A DNA stretch of 64,000 nucleotides from Pseudodesulfovibrio profundus (GCF_900217235.1 NZ_LT907975.1:3261001-3325000), one strand, 5' to 3'. Numbered from the stretch's first letter, positions 50,411 to 60,585 are shown. Numbers and translations are program-made. Notes: generated by a model from the sequence alone, not told the origin.

Positions 50411-51535
50411 TTAGCGGTCCAGACTGTTGTTCACAAAGGTGAAATCGAACAACTTCGACCATGTTTCTTCAGGGGAAGTGTCTTTCAAGTTACCTTTGAG
50501 TTTGTTCATGCTGCGCAGCATGTCGATGAACATCTGTTCGCCGTTCAGCCATTTCTCTGTTGGGTCTGTGCTGTAGATGATGGCAGACTTTGCCAGTGCC
50601 TCTTCCGGAGCACCAATCCAATCAGCGGAAATCTTGGCCGCTTCAGCCCGGTGGGAATTACTCCATCTGGTCGAGGTGGTCATGAGATCGGTCATGGCCT
50701 GAACAATTTCGGGGCGTTCGGCTATGAGTGATTCAGAGGCTCCCATGACGCAGCAGGGGAAATCATGCCAGTCGCCTTCGGGCGGCAGGTCGCGTGAATT
50801 GAGAGCGATGTGGCCCACACCTTTGAATTCAGCAACGGACGGATGGGGCGCAGGACCGACCCAGCAGTCGACCTGCTTGCTGAGCAGAGCGGGGATCAGG
50901 TTGGATGTGGACTTGAGGTCCACCATCAGGATGTCGGCGGTCGCATCGTTGGGGTCACCGGTGATCTTGAAGCCGGCCTTGTGCAATGCGCCTTCAAACA
51001 CGACGCGGGGGGCGCTGGTCGGTGAATGGTAGCCGATTTTGAAGGGCGTCTTGGATTCATTGACGGCTGCTGCCACAGCGTCATAGCCGTTGACTTCACT
51101 ATCCGCCGGGAAAACCATGGCCATGCCGTCCACATGCATGGGGCACAGCGCCTTGACCTTGGTCCCCTTATCCACGCCGCTCATGAATGCGGTGCTGGAA
51201 GCTAGGGCCATGTCCATCTGGTTCATGGCGAAAAGGGTGATCGTTTCCGAACCACTTTTGGAAACCAGAAGGGAAAGTTCTGCCAGAGGTTGGTCCTCAG
51301 CAGACATCAGCATGTATTTCTTTTTGGGGATCAGGGTTTTCAGGTAGACACCATCTTCTTTGAAGGCTTCTCCCTTGATGGCTGCCACCATAAGCGGGGT
51401 GTGGTGGGTGGTGAAGACATACCCCAGGCTGAGTTTGGGTACATCCGCTGCGGCTGCCGGTCCTGTGGTCAAAGTAATGACCAGCAACAGGGCTGCCAGC
51501 AGGAATAGTGATTTGTGAATAGCACACCGTGTCAT
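50411..51535 (-). CDS. Taurine/nitrate-type ABC transporter substrate-binding protein
   Basis: This 374-residue protein has signal peptide LFLLAALLLVITLTTGPAAAAD and a Shine-Dalgarno AAGGAGAG. The mature part LSLGYVFTTHHTPLMVAAIKGEAFKEDGVYLKT resembles the NMT1/SsuA/TauA family; GAAPHPSVAEF-like GPAPHPSVAEFKGVG is also family-like. The ligand is not clear. The adjacent double-cubane reductase gene suggests that the ligand may be a substrate of that enzyme. Confidence 0.8.
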   Translation of the reverse strand: MTRCAIHKSLFLLAALLLVITLTTGPAAAADVPKLSLGYVFTTHHTPLMVAAIKGEAFKEDGVYLKTLIPKKKYMLMSAEDQPLAELSLLVSKSGSETITLFAMNQMDMALASSTAFMSGVDKGTKVKALCPMHVDGMAMVFPADSEVNGYDAVAAAVNESKTPFKIGYHSPTSAPRVVFEGALHKAGFKITGDPNDATADILMVDLKSTSNLIPALLSKQVDCWVGPAPHPSVAEFKGVGHIALNSRDLPPEGDWHDFPCCVMGASESLIAERPEIVQAMTDLMTTSTRWSNSHRAEAAKISADWIGAPEEALAKSAIIYSTDPTEKWLNGEQMFIDMLRSMNKLKGNLKDTSPEETWSKLFDFTFVNNSLDR

Positions 51536-51562
51536 ACTGCTCTCCTTAACTGAGTTTTCTGG

Positions 51563-52693
51563 TTACAAGATTTCGATGAAAGCCTCGACGCGCGTACGTA
51601 ATTGCTCGGTGTCGGAGGTGCTGTAGTCTGTTTCCACGCGTAAAAAGGGCAGGCCGAGTTCTCCTTCGACAAACCGCTTCACCGTGGTCGATTCCGCATT
51701 GTATGTGTGGCAGCCGAGCCAGGTCAGGTCGATGATCGCATCCACCCGGTAGGCTTCGGCCATTTCTTGAAGCGAGGTGAGCCTGTTGGCATTGGGGCTC
51801 ATGCAGGAGCAGGGAATGCTGAGATAGCGCCGGGCCAGTGCTTCCCATGGATCGCCGGTTTCGTCGACAGGCAGTGTCATTCCCTTGAGTCCGGTACAGT
51901 TCTCCATGCACACAACCCGACCTCCGAGTTCATCAATTATGTTGATGAGCTTGTCCGACCCTTTGCCCGAAGGGCACCCTGTAAGCAGTATTCGAGGATT
52001 GGATTTGGCTGGAAGATTCGGCTGGGCCAGATGAGCCTCCAGGTCTCGACGAAGCTCGGTGAGAGCCGCCAGATATTTGTGGGGATAGACGGAGAAGGAT
52101 TTGCTCTCCTGTATGGCAAGGAGGTCTCCGGCGGTCAGCGGTGAACGGTCGTCTGCGGCCGATTGGGCCACACGGGCCAGTTCGGATCGAATGGCGTTCT
52201 GTTCCGCAATTTCACGGGCCAGCGCTTCGTCGGTGACTTCTGTGCCAGAATATGAAGTGAGAAAGGCCGCCAGTTCGTGAAGACCATGCAACCAGTATTG
52301 GAGCGCGGCTTCGCCCGTTTGCGTGTGCGGCAACTGCATGAGGTGAAGCGGCTTCAGGCGCCCCATCAATTCATACATCTTCTTTTTACCGTCGCAGGTT
52401 GTCTCGGCAATCAGCACATCAGAGGCAGAGAAAAACGGGCAGGTTCCGTTGATCGCGTAACCGTAGCTCGACTTGATCAGCGGACAAAGGCTTGGCGGAA
52501 GTTCGCGTTCCGCTTCCTTTATCGGGTCCTGCTTTTTGCCGCACAGGCTGATAGGAGCAACATTGGCCGCGCGGATCACTTCGGTGGGAGCGTAGATACA
52601 GTAGACGCCAGCCACAGTGCCTCCATCCTCTCTCCATGCGTCCAGGTCTGCGATGCTCAGTTCAGAAAAATTAATGAAATGTTTAATATTCAT
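51563..52693 (-). CDS. Double-cubane-cluster-type reductase (2-hydroxyacyl-CoA dehydratase subunit D family)
   Basis: 376 residues from ATG 52693 (AAGGA at 8 bases). Conserved Cys include LCPLIKSSYG, NGTCPFFSASDVLIAETTCDGKKKM, LLTGCPSG, RVVCMENCTG and SIPCSCMSPNANR. This pattern fits the double-cubane proteins (DCCP), single-subunit relatives of HgdB/BcrC dehydratases that hold an [8Fe-9S] cluster and reduce small molecules. These enzymes need an ATP-dependent HgdC-type activator; none is seen near it here. It precedes the ABC transporter on the same strand, 27 bp from the binding protein. Confidence 0.75.
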   Translation of the reverse strand: MNIKHFINFSELSIADLDAWREDGGTVAGVYCIYAPTEVIRAANVAPISLCGKKQDPIKEAERELPPSLCPLIKSSYGYAINGTCPFFSASDVLIAETTCDGKKKMYELMGRLKPLHLMQLPHTQTGEAALQYWLHGLHELAAFLTSYSGTEVTDEALAREIAEQNAIRSELARVAQSAADDRSPLTAGDLLAIQESKSFSVYPHKYLAALTELRRDLEAHLAQPNLPAKSNPRILLTGCPSGKGSDKLINIIDELGGRVVCMENCTGLKGMTLPVDETGDPWEALARRYLSIPCSCMSPNANRLTSLQEMAEAYRVDAIIDLTWLGCHTYNAESTTVKRFVEGELGLPFLRVETDYSTSDTEQLRTRVEAFIEIL

Positions 52694-52909
52694 CGTTTTC
52701 ATCCTTCGGATGACGGCTGTCATCTGCGTGCGATGTTCACATGTTGCTATTTAGTGTGTTAATTTTAACTATTGAGAAAATGAATAGATACAGAGGGAGA
52801 CTTATCTGAAGTGAGAGGGTCGTGCAAGAAATTGATCTTCTACATGGTGTTGCACCGAAGAGAAGAGTGACATCTGATTGGTGGAGTGGGCTGGGATCAA
52901 AATGACAAA

Positions 52910-52939
52910 GGGGACGCCATGCGAATGCATGGCGTCCCC
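52910..52939 (-). terminator. Terminator downstream of nhaB
   Basis: GGGGACGCCATGC pairs exactly with GCATGGCGTCCCC around GAAT, with a T-rich tract (CTTTGTCATTTT) after it on the minus strand. Confidence 0.85.
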
Positions 52940-52967
52940 TATCTATTAATGTATGGAAGGAAGCTAT

Positions 52968-54590
52968 CTACAGAATGTAGTAGACGGCTGCCAGTCCGGT
53001 GATCGACATGGTGATCGTATATGGCAGGGCCAGGTAGACCATTCGTCCGTAGGACAACCGAATGACGGGCGCGAGGGCGCTGGTAAGCAGGAACAGGAAC
53101 GCGGCCTGTCCATTGGGGGTTGCGACGGACGGGATGTTGGTACCCGTGTTGATGGCAACGGCCAGCTTGTCGAAGTGGGTCATGATCTGTCCGGCCTGAC
53201 GGGCAGCTTCGCTCGGAAGGGTTGCCAGCACATCGGCACGGGCCACTTGCGTATCGGTGAGCTTGTCCATCAATGCCTGACCGGTCATCCCGATATCTGG
53301 AACTGTGCCGAGCATCTGCACAAAGTGGAGCTTGGTTTCCGAGATGTACACCGTGGCTACGAAGACATTATCGGAAATGGCCGAAAGCACGCCATTGGCG
53401 ATATAGTATGCGGCCAGCTGATCCTGCCCTTCGAGGCTGAGTACGTAATTGATGATCGGCGCGAAAAGGTGCTGGGAGTGGATGACGGCGACAATGGCGA
53501 AAAAGACCACGAGCAGTGCGGTAAACGGCAGGGCTTCTTCAAATGCGTGTCCCAACTGATGCTCTTCGACCACGCCGGTGAAAGCGGTGAGCAGAACAAT
53601 GACCGAGAGACCGATGATGCCGACTGCGGCCAAGTGGAATGCAAGGGCTACGATGAGCCAAACACCGGCCAGCGCCTGCAGCATGAGCTTGACCTTGCCG
53701 GGTTCGCCTCGCTTCTCTTCCTGGCGAATGGCTTCTTCGAGCAGGAAGGAGCGGATGTTGCCGGGGAGCTCTGCGCCGTAGCCGAATATCTTGAACTGTT
53801 CTACGGCCAGACAGGTCAGCAGACCGACGCCGAAAACGGGCATCGACACGGGGAGGACTTCGAGGAAGAAGGGCAGGAAGTGCCATCCCATTTCACTGCC
53901 GATGAGCAGGTTCTGAGGCTCTCCGACCAGCGTACATACACCGCCCAGTGCCGTACCTACGGCACCGTGCATCATCAGGTTGCGCAGGAAAGCGCGAAAC
54001 GCACGCAGTTCTTCGCGGTTGGTCTGTTTGAGGGAGTCGTCAGAGGCGAGATCATGGGTGTCGCCTTGATTCATGCCGGAAACGAACCGGTGGTAGACAT
54101 TGTAGAAACCATAGGCCACGGCAATGATGACAGCGGTTACGGTCAGCGCATCAAGAAAGGCGGACAGGATGGCGCCTGCAAGACAGAAAAGCAGGGAAAT
54201 CAGTTTCTTGGATCTGACTTTGACCAGGATGCGCGTGAAGGTGAACTGGAGAAAATCTTTCATGAAGTAGATGCCTGCCACCATGAATATGAGCAGCAGG
54301 ATGACTTCAAAGTTGTTGTGCGCCTCATGATAGACGACTTCAGGGGTGGTCAGTCCCAGGGCGATGGCCTCAATGGCGAGAAGTCCGCCCGGTGGCAGGG
54401 GATAGCACTTGAGTGCCATGGTCAGGGTGAAGATGAACTCGGCGATCAGCAACCAGCCGGTCACGAACGGGCCGGCAGTCAACAGAATCAACGGGTTCAG
54501 GATAAGGAACGCAAGGATGGTGAATTTGTACCAACGAGGCGCGTTGCCAAGAAACAAATTGAAAAAGTGAGTCATGCGTGATGATTGCAT
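52968..54590 (-). CDS. nhaB: Na+/H+ antiporter NhaB
   Basis: About 540 residues, slightly longer than E. coli NhaB (513). ATG 54590 (GGGA upstream) and ATG 54575 are both possible. Features include [46 protein letters not shown] (the TVTAV substrate region), [27 protein letters not shown] and [13 protein letters not shown]. It extrudes sodium for protons. The long leader upstream with a small ORF may control it. Confidence 0.9.
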   Translation of the reverse strand: MQSSRMTHFFNLFLGNAPRWYKFTILAFLILNPLILLTAGPFVTGWLLIAEFIFTLTMALKCYPLPPGGLLAIEAIALGLTTPEVVYHEAHNNFEVILLLIFMVAGIYFMKDFLQFTFTRILVKVRSKKLISLLFCLAGAILSAFLDALTVTAVIIAVAYGFYNVYHRFVSGMNQGDTHDLASDDSLKQTNREELRAFRAFLRNLMMHGAVGTALGGVCTLVGEPQNLLIGSEMGWHFLPFFLEVLPVSMPVFGVGLLTCLAVEQFKIFGYGAELPGNIRSFLLEEAIRQEEKRGEPGKVKLMLQALAGVWLIVALAFHLAAVGIIGLSVIVLLTAFTGVVEEHQLGHAFEEALPFTALLVVFFAIVAVIHSQHLFAPIINYVLSLEGQDQLAAYYIANGVLSAISDNVFVATVYISETKLHFVQMLGTVPDIGMTGQALMDKLTDTQVARADVLATLPSEAARQAGQIMTHFDKLAVAINTGTNIPSVATPNGQAAFLFLLTSALAPVIRLSYGRMVYLALPYTITMSITGLAAVYYIL

Positions 54591-54593
54591 CAA

Positions 54594-55131
54594 TTAATCC
54601 CATAACAGTCTTGAACCGGCGTGGCCGGAAAATGCGATACGTGCTCAGACCGAAAACGGTTGAGCAAGACAAGGTGTCAGTATTGGCAGAACTGAAATGG
54701 GATGGGTCAACCTGTGTTGAACAATGCAAAGCTGCCCGCAAAAAAACAATCAATCTCGTAAACGACGGCAGTGTCCATTGAGAAACCTCCTGTGGGTGGT
54801 GTCTCCGTGGGGGCTCAGTCGGTGGGCATAAAAATGCGACCAGAGGCTGGGTCTCGCGCGGATAGGAGAATTTAGTTTTCTGGAGTCCATATGTCAAGAA
54901 TCGAACATTTTTGGTTTGTGGAGTTGGGCTGAGGGGGCTTTACGTGCTCGCTTTGTACCTATTCGGACCTAGTCCGTTGCCTGCTGAAGATAACTCCAGA
55001 ATAAAGGATATCGTTTTTGTCAGAATTTGTTGCCCATTACTTCTTAGGCATGCTACGAAAATGTCATCTTTTGGAAAGGGGCTCCAAAAACCGGCACTTA
55101 TGTGAAAAGAACTGCTACGAGGAAGGTGTCA
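54594..55131. other. Long divergent region between nhaB and nrfH
   Basis: 538 bp. The minus side contains an nhaB leader with several stems (for example GACC/GGTC near 54833-54848, GCAT/ATGC near 54825-54836) and a 23-codon ORF. The plus side contains the nrfHA promoter. No known riboswitch could be assigned with confidence. Confidence 0.4.
54707..54778 (-). CDS. Possible 23-aa leader peptide upstream of nhaB
   Basis: ATG 54778 has an excellent AGGAGG site 8 bases upstream and encodes MDTAVVYEIDCFFAG, then SFALFNTG and a stop. About 115 bases separate it from nhaB. A small ORF with so strong a ribosome site in a leader suggests translational attenuation, but it may also be chance. Confidence 0.4.
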   Translation of the reverse strand: MDTAVVYEIDCFFAGSFALFNTG

Positions 55132-55662
55132 ATGAAATTTGAAACGGTGCTGCGGTATAGTGCATTTATAGCGGTGGCTATCGCATTGGGTATGGGGCTA
55201 TATTTGGCCAAAGAGTCAAAAGCCACATCATACCTATCCAGCGATGCCATTGCCTGCACCAACTGTCACGTCATGGAGAGCTATTACGCCAGTTGGCAAC
55301 ATAGTTCCCATGCCATGCGGGCTGTTTGCGTTGACTGTCATTTACCGGTGGACAACTACATCGATAAATACGCGTCAAAGTCCCGCGACGGATGGAATCA
55401 TTCCGTGGCTTTCACCCTGAACACCTATGGAAAGCGCATGCTCATCACTGATGACGGCGCCCGTCGTGTACAGGAAAATTGTATCCGTTGTCATTCCAGT
55501 CGTTCTAAAACACTCATCAAAAACATCGACCGCTATCATGCTTTCGACAGCGAGACACTCGGAGATCGAAAGTGCTGGGATTGCCATCGTGAGGTGCCGC
55601 ACGGAAAGGTGCGCAGCATCAATGGCACACCCAATACTCTCGGCGTACGATGGGACCGTTAA
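55132..55662 (+). CDS. nrfH: NrfH, membrane tetraheme quinol dehydrogenase
   Basis: 176 residues from ATG 55132 (AGGAAGG upstream). An N-terminal membrane anchor (AFIAVAIALGMGLYLA) is followed by four CxxCH heme sites: CTNCH, CVDCH, CIRCH and CWDCH. It takes electrons from menaquinol and gives them to NrfA. Length and heme count match the family. Confidence 0.95.
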   Translation: MKFETVLRYSAFIAVAIALGMGLYLAKESKATSYLSSDAIACTNCHVMESYYASWQHSSHAMRAVCVDCHLPVDNYIDKYASKSRDGWNHSVAFTLNTYGKRMLITDDGARRVQENCIRCHSSRSKTLIKNIDRYHAFDSETLGDRKCWDCHREVPHGKVRSINGTPNTLGVRWDR

Positions 55663-55681
55663 ACCTTTTTGGGAGGCGTAA

Positions 55682-57193
55682 ATGAATAAGAATTCGATTA
55701 TACTTGTGCTGGCCCTCGTTGGTATAGCCTTCATGACGTTCATGTTGCTATCCATCGGTGGCAAAAAAGAAGAACAGGCGTTACTCAATGCCACACCGGT
55801 CATCAAGGAAGAAGGTATAGAAGCCAGAAGTGATGAATGGGGCAAATACTATCCGCATCAGTACGATAGCTGGAAACAAACCAGTGAAAGCTCCAAAATT
55901 GAAGACCAACTTGAAAAGTATCCGCAGCTTGTCATCCTGTGGGCCGGATACGGTTTCGCCAAAGACTACAACGCGCCCCGCGGCCATGCCTTCGCTCTTC
56001 AGAGCAACAGAAACACACTTCGCACTGGTGGCCCCACCGGTGCTGATGACGGCCCCATGCCCATGGCATGCTGGACCTGTAAATCCTCCGACGTTCCCCG
56101 CCTGATGGAAAAGGAAGGCGAGCTGGAATTCTTCACAGGCAAGTGGGCGCGTGCAGGTTCCGAGATCGTGAACCCCATCGGTTGTGCCGACTGCCACAAC
56201 ACACAGACCAGTCAACTGGAACTCTCCAGACCGTATCTCAAGCGTGCGCTTGAAGAAAGCGGACAGGAGCTGGACAAGCTGACGTTCCAGGACATGCGTT
56301 CCCTGGCCTGTGCTCAGTGTCACTCCGAGTACTACTTCAAGAAGACCCCCTATACCGACAAGAGCGGCAAGGATCAGGTCGCCGCAGTGGTCACCTTCCC
56401 CTGGGCCAAGGGTCTCTCTGCTGAAAACATGGAAGAGTACTACAATGAATACGGGTTCATGGACTGGGAACACAAGATGAGCCGTGTCCCCATGCTCAAG
56501 GCCCAGCATCCCGGTTACGAGACCTTCACCACCGGCATTCACTTCAAGCGCGGCCTGTCCTGTGCTGATTGTCACATGCCGTACACACAGAAGGGCGCCA
56601 TCAAGTTCTCGACCCACAAGATTCAAAGCCCGCTCGATAACATCGCCAACTCCTGTTTGACCTGTCACCGTCAGAGTGAGCAGGAATTCAAAGACATCGT
56701 GCAGGAAAAGCTGGATCGCAAGAATCAGTTGAACGTCATCGCCATGAACAGCCTGGCAGCCGCTCACCTTACCGCCAAGAAGGCCTGGGAAGTTGGTGCC
56801 ACCCAAGCTGAAATGGCTCCGGCAATCGACACCATCCGCTCCGCACAGTGGCTCTGGGATTACTCCATTGCCAGCCACGGCTCCTTCTTCCACGCTCCGG
56901 GAGAAACGCTGCGTCTGCTCGGTGTTGCCAACAACAAGGCACAGCAGGCTCGCATCACCCTGTCCGGTATTCTGGCCAAGTACGGCGTGATCGACTATGA
57001 AGTGCCTGACTTCTCGACCAAGGAAAAGGCTCAGCAGCTCGCTGGTGTTCCATTGGATAAGCTCGTCGACGAGAAGCAGACCTTCAGAAAGGGTCTGATG
57101 CAGGAATGGAATAACGAAGCTGTCGAGGAAGGCCGACTGACCGACGAATTCGTTAAGGGGCTTCCGGAAAAAGCATCCTACCTGCCCGAATAG
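55682..57193 (+). CDS. nrfA: NrfA, pentaheme cytochrome c nitrite reductase
   Basis: This 503-residue protein has GGGAGG upstream. It has the N-terminal signal anchor IILVLALVGIAFMTFMLL and five heme sites: CWTCK (active-site heme with lysine), then CADCH, CAQCH, CADCH and CLTCH. It reduces nitrite to ammonium with six electrons. It follows nrfH by 19 bp. Sulfate reducers use it for nitrite detoxification or respiration. Confidence 0.95.
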   Translation: MNKNSIILVLALVGIAFMTFMLLSIGGKKEEQALLNATPVIKEEGIEARSDEWGKYYPHQYDSWKQTSESSKIEDQLEKYPQLVILWAGYGFAKDYNAPRGHAFALQSNRNTLRTGGPTGADDGPMPMACWTCKSSDVPRLMEKEGELEFFTGKWARAGSEIVNPIGCADCHNTQTSQLELSRPYLKRALEESGQELDKLTFQDMRSLACAQCHSEYYFKKTPYTDKSGKDQVAAVVTFPWAKGLSAENMEEYYNEYGFMDWEHKMSRVPMLKAQHPGYETFTTGIHFKRGLSCADCHMPYTQKGAIKFSTHKIQSPLDNIANSCLTCHRQSEQEFKDIVQEKLDRKNQLNVIAMNSLAAAHLTAKKAWEVGATQAEMAPAIDTIRSAQWLWDYSIASHGSFFHAPGETLRLLGVANNKAQQARITLSGILAKYGVIDYEVPDFSTKEKAQQLAGVPLDKLVDEKQTFRKGLMQEWNNEAVEEGRLTDEFVKGLPEKASYLPE

Positions 57194-57214
57194 GCACGTA
57201 GCCACACCGTAACC

Positions 57215-57248
57215 AAGAGGCCGGGCAGTACAGACTGTCCGGCCTCTT
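57215..57248 (+). terminator. Terminator after nrfA
   Basis: AAGAGGCCGG pairs with CCGGCCTCTT, followed by TTCTT. Confidence 0.85.
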
Positions 57249-57303
57249 TTCTTGTCAGTCCAGACTGCTTCGTGGAGATATCCGTTCAGGCAATGGCAAA
57301 AGA

Positions 57304-57332
57304 AAGCCCCACCGACTATTGTCAGTGGGGCT
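57304..57332 (-). terminator. Terminator after the MFS gene
   Basis: AAGCCCCACCGAC pairs with GTCAGTGGGGCTT (one mismatch); on the minus strand it is followed by TTCTTTT. Confidence 0.8.
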
Positions 57333-57357
57333 TGAAGTTTTGTAATCAATGCCGGTT

Positions 57358-58539
57358 TTAAGCTTCTACTGGCACTGGGGCCCGGCGAAGGGCCGTCCAG
57401 ATGAACGGGGCCGCGGCCAGCGCGATGGCTGCGCTCAGGATAATGGCGGGCCCGTACCCACCAAAGATGTCGGCGATGAGTCCGCCAATGGTCGGCCCAA
57501 CGAGGGCGGCCAGGCCATAGCCCACGAAGCAGACGGGGTAGAGGCGCGGAAACAGGTCCATGCCGTACAGGTTTACGATGGACGAGGCATAGATGACGAA
57601 GCAGCCGCCAAATCCAAAGCCTATAAGGAAGATAGTGACCAGCAGTGCCGTGGAGTTGGCCGTAAGGAGCAGCGGCATCAGGCTCAACCCGAGAAAGGCA
57701 AGGGAGTAGACGATGGAAGGTCTGTTCCCGATGCGGTCGTGTATCTGGCCCCAGCTGATGCGGCCAACGGCGTTGCCTATGGCGAACAGAGAAATGCACA
57801 GGGTGGCTGCGCCGCCGCTCAAGCCAAGGGATTGTGCCATGGGCTTGAGGTTGCCCACCACCAGCAGTCCGGCGAAGGTACCGCAGAACATGCCCAGGCA
57901 GATGAGTAGATAGTCCTTTGAGAGAAGGATGCTTTTCACCGATGGAGCGGTTTCCGTCTGACCGACAGTATCGCCGGTTTCTTCAGGCTGACTCAGGAAC
58001 ATGGCACTGGCAAAAGCGATGACGCCGGAGCCGAGTCCGATGTATTGAAAGGCCTGGAGCACATCCATGCCCGTGTCAACGAGCAGGTATTTGGCCACAG
58101 CGCTTACAATGACCGCGCCTCCGCCAAAACCGGCCACGGCTACGCCTGTAACCAGTCCCTTATTGTCCGGGAACCATTTCATGGCCACCGTGAGGGGGCA
58201 GATGTATCCCAACCCGATACCTGTACCGGTGATGAGACCGATGCCCAACAGAAGCATCAGGAAATCGCCTTGCGAGAACGAGGCAACACAGTAACCGGCG
58301 GTGAACAAAATCGCGCCCATGCCTGCGGTGATGCGGGGCCCGTGTCGTTGCAGAATGCGTCCGGCCGGGATCATCACTAATGTGAAGGTGAGGATGGTGA
58401 CGCCAAAAATAAGTCCGCATTGGCTTTTGCTGATACCGTAAAGTTCATTGAGGGGCGGAACGAATTCGCTCCAGGCGTAAACGCCGCCAAGCACCATCTG
58501 TATGGCCACTCCGGCACACAGAACTATCCATTTTGTCAT
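57358..58539 (-). CDS. MFS transporter, oxalate/formate antiporter (OFA) family
   Basis: A 393-residue protein with 12 predicted membrane segments. The family start [60 protein letters not shown] and [17 protein letters not shown] are typical OFA features. It probably exchanges small monocarboxylates such as formate or oxalate. The stop-start overlap (ATGA at 58536-58539) couples it to the regulator gene upstream. Confidence 0.85.
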   Translation of the reverse strand: MTKWIVLCAGVAIQMVLGGVYAWSEFVPPLNELYGISKSQCGLIFGVTILTFTLVMIPAGRILQRHGPRITAGMGAILFTAGYCVASFSQGDFLMLLLGIGLITGTGIGLGYICPLTVAMKWFPDNKGLVTGVAVAGFGGGAVIVSAVAKYLLVDTGMDVLQAFQYIGLGSGVIAFASAMFLSQPEETGDTVGQTETAPSVKSILLSKDYLLICLGMFCGTFAGLLVVGNLKPMAQSLGLSGGAATLCISLFAIGNAVGRISWGQIHDRIGNRPSIVYSLAFLGLSLMPLLLTANSTALLVTIFLIGFGFGGCFVIYASSIVNLYGMDLFPRLYPVCFVGYGLAALVGPTIGGLIADIFGGYGPAIILSAAIALAAAPFIWTALRRAPVPVEA

Positions 58540-58847
58540 CTGGTTTCCTTGTTTTCTGGGTGTTGGAGCATGTCGAGCAGTTGGCCGATGTGGATATCCT
58601 GTTCCAGTGGATGGCGAAGTCGTTGGTTGCGGGAAATGGTGTACTCATTGCGCCGCCCTTCGCGCGTTCGCTCCAGGTAGCCATCCTTTTCAAGCTCGGC
58701 GATGATTCGCTGCACCGCCCGTTCCGTGATTCCCACCTGTGCCGCAATATCGCGTATGCGCATGGACGCATCCTGTTCCAGACAGAGCAGGACATGGGTA
58801 TGGTTGGTCAGAAAATTCCACGACGATGCAGGGTGGCTCGAAGACAT
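58536..58847 (-). CDS. Winged-helix (MarR-type) regulator
   Basis: 103 residues with AGGAG upstream. [57 protein letters not shown] is a full winged helix-turn-helix. The short length and coupling to the transporter suggest a local regulator of it. Confidence 0.8.
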   Translation of the reverse strand: MSSSHPASSWNFLTNHTHVLLCLEQDASMRIRDIAAQVGITERAVQRIIAELEKDGYLERTREGRRNEYTISRNQRLRHPLEQDIHIGQLLDMLQHPENKETR

Positions 58848-59026
58848 GGTGGGCTCCTATCGGTAAAATGCGAGACGCGACATCTAATACATGAAATGGA
58901 TGTCGTCAATTCGGGGGTGGTTCTCTTGGGTATGGCGAAGCGCGGAATAAAGAAAAAGTGGGAATTGTGGGATACTTGATGTCCTGATGTAGGCCAAAAC
59001 CGAAAAACTGGTCTACAAATGAGAAA

Positions 59027-59056
59027 AGGCACCTGCGAATATATTCGTAAGTGCCT
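59027..59056 (-). terminator. Terminator of the tRNA 3'-end side
   Basis: AGGCAC...GTGCCT with an imperfect inner stem (GCGAATATATTCG). Read on the minus strand it follows the tRNA 3' fragment and is itself followed by TTTTC. Confidence 0.65.
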
Positions 59057-59064
59057 GTATTGTT

Positions 59065-59090
59065 TGGTGGAGACGAGGAGATTTGAACTC
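59065..59090 (-). other. tRNA 3'-end fragment, probable attachment site of the integrated element
   Basis: On the minus strand the 26 bases end in CGTCTCCACCA, with a T-loop TTCAAAT before them, as at the 3' end of a tRNA (possibly Ser-type). No matching 5' half or anticodon arm is adjacent, so this is a fragment. The tyrosine integrase gene starts 154 bp away. Typical of an att site where an element has entered a tRNA gene. Confidence 0.65.
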
Positions 59091-59243
59091 TAAAAGGCCA
59101 TGCTCTCACAGGTCCGCACTGAAGTGCATAGGAATGGTAAAAAGTCCTTTGTTGACAATAGGTAACGTTGTGCCTAATGTTCACTTATTCTCACTGGAAA
59201 AACCTGAGTGTCACGCTAAAAAGTTGTACAGGGGTTGTACAGA

Positions 59244-60500
59244 ATGTCTGCCTCCAGATTTTACAAGACCGAGTTCAAGGGTGTCCGCTACCGGAAGCAT
59301 GCCACTAGAAAGCATGGTGTTCAGGCTGACCGGTATTATGTGCTGACGTACAAGATCGACGGCAAGACCAAGACCGAGGCGGTGGGGTGGGCCTCTGAGG
59401 GCGTTAAGCCGTCTGAAGCGTATGATCTGCATTGTCAACTTCTTCAGAATCGCAAGAAGGGTCAGGGGCCGAGGACCATAGCAGAGATGCGAGCTGAGGG
59501 GGACGAGGAGCGAGCGGAGCGCGAGGCAGAGAAGAGACGTCAGGCTCGTCTGAATATTTCGTTTAAGGAGTATTTTGAAAAGTACTACCTTCCGGAAGTG
59601 CTGCAAGCAAACCGACCTGAAACCGTGGATAAAACCAAAATCCAGGTGGATAAATGGATAGATCCAGTCGTGCTGGAGCTTCCCATGCGTGAGATCACGC
59701 TTGAGTACATCAAGCGGATTCGGGCTAACCTGAACAAGAAGAAGCGTAGCCCTCGAACCATTCAGTATGTTTTCGTCACCTTCAACGCCATTTGGAATAT
59801 GGCCAGGGAGGACGGCTTCGTTGAGGGAGAAAGTCCGGCTAAGAAGCGGAGTTTCCGCAAGACCATGCCTAAGGTCGACAACAGGCGGGAGCGATTCCTG
59901 ACGAGAGACGAAGAGGACAAGCTGCTTGCAGAATTAGCCCGCCGGAGTCGGCAGTTGCACGATATGGCTTTGCTTTCCATAGAGTGCGGTCTGAGGCGGG
60001 GCGAGATTTTCGCACTGACGTGGGATTGCGTGGATTTCGAGTCCGAAACCCTGCACCTGCGACGCACTAAAAGCGACAAAAGTCGATGGGTCCCCCTCAC
60101 ACAACGAGCCAAGGCAATGTTGCTGAATATGGAACAGGGCAGTGCCGGTGAGTTTGTGTTCCTCGATCGGTTTGGCAATCAGCTCAAGGCGCTCTCCAAC
60201 TCATTCGACAAGGCTGTTAATAAAGTTGGCCTGAACGATGGTATCACTGACCGGAAGATGAAGATCGTCTTCCATTCTCTCCGTCATTCCTACGCCAGCA
60301 ACTTCCTTAAATCAGGCGGAAGTCTTTATGCGCTTTCCAAGCTGATGGGACATGGAAGCATCAATGTGACCGAGCGCTACGGGCATTTGGCCAATGACGA
60401 TCTGGTTGCCGCCACCAAGCAGATGGAGGCGAGCCGGACGAGCGAGAGGAGCGGCGGGAAGGTCGTGCCGTTGCACCGTACTCAGGGAGCTACCGAGTAG
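59244..60500 (+). CDS. Tyrosine recombinase (phage-type integrase)
   Basis: About 418 residues. The start is ATG 59244 (AGGGG upstream); TTG 59235 is possible. The core-binding domain lies near 105-200. The catalytic domain has R in IECGLRRGEIFALTW, K near TKSDKSRW, HxxR in FHSLRHSYASNF, H in LMGHGSINVTERYGH and the Tyr nucleophile in the same segment. It integrates the element at the tRNA site next to it. Confidence 0.9.
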   Translation: MSASRFYKTEFKGVRYRKHATRKHGVQADRYYVLTYKIDGKTKTEAVGWASEGVKPSEAYDLHCQLLQNRKKGQGPRTIAEMRAEGDEERAEREAEKRRQARLNISFKEYFEKYYLPEVLQANRPETVDKTKIQVDKWIDPVVLELPMREITLEYIKRIRANLNKKKRSPRTIQYVFVTFNAIWNMAREDGFVEGESPAKKRSFRKTMPKVDNRRERFLTRDEEDKLLAELARRSRQLHDMALLSIECGLRRGEIFALTWDCVDFESETLHLRRTKSDKSRWVPLTQRAKAMLLNMEQGSAGEFVFLDRFGNQLKALSNSFDKAVNKVGLNDGITDRKMKIVFHSLRHSYASNFLKSGGSLYALSKLMGHGSINVTERYGHLANDDLVAATKQMEASRTSERSGGKVVPLHRTQGATE

Positions 60501-60559
60501 ACCCGCGCCCTACGGTCTTCACTACCTGTTGGCGTTGAAATGCGACAATAAATATACAC

Positions 60560-60585
60560 TAAGCGTCTTACGCTTACGTTTCTTT
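60560..60585 (+). terminator. Terminator after the integrase
   Basis: TAAGCGT and ACGCTTA pair around CTT, then CGTTTCTTTT. Confidence 0.7.

Noticed and set aside
52953..54581. 542-codon plus-strand open frame
   Set aside because: It is the mirror of nhaB; the translation has a low-complexity Gly/Asp/His mix and no motif.
54578..54781. 67-codon plus-strand ORF in the nhaB-nrfH gap
   Set aside because: No ribosome site, no domain, and it overlaps the nhaB leader; chance opening is more likely.
55781..57799. 672-codon minus-strand open frame
   Set aside because: It runs opposite nrfA and across its terminator into the MFS gene. nrfA has five heme motifs, so the frame is a shadow.
59065..59140. 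Complete tRNA gene
   Set aside because: Only the 3' acceptor and T-loop part can be folded; no D-arm, anticodon arm or matching 5' acceptor strand is present.
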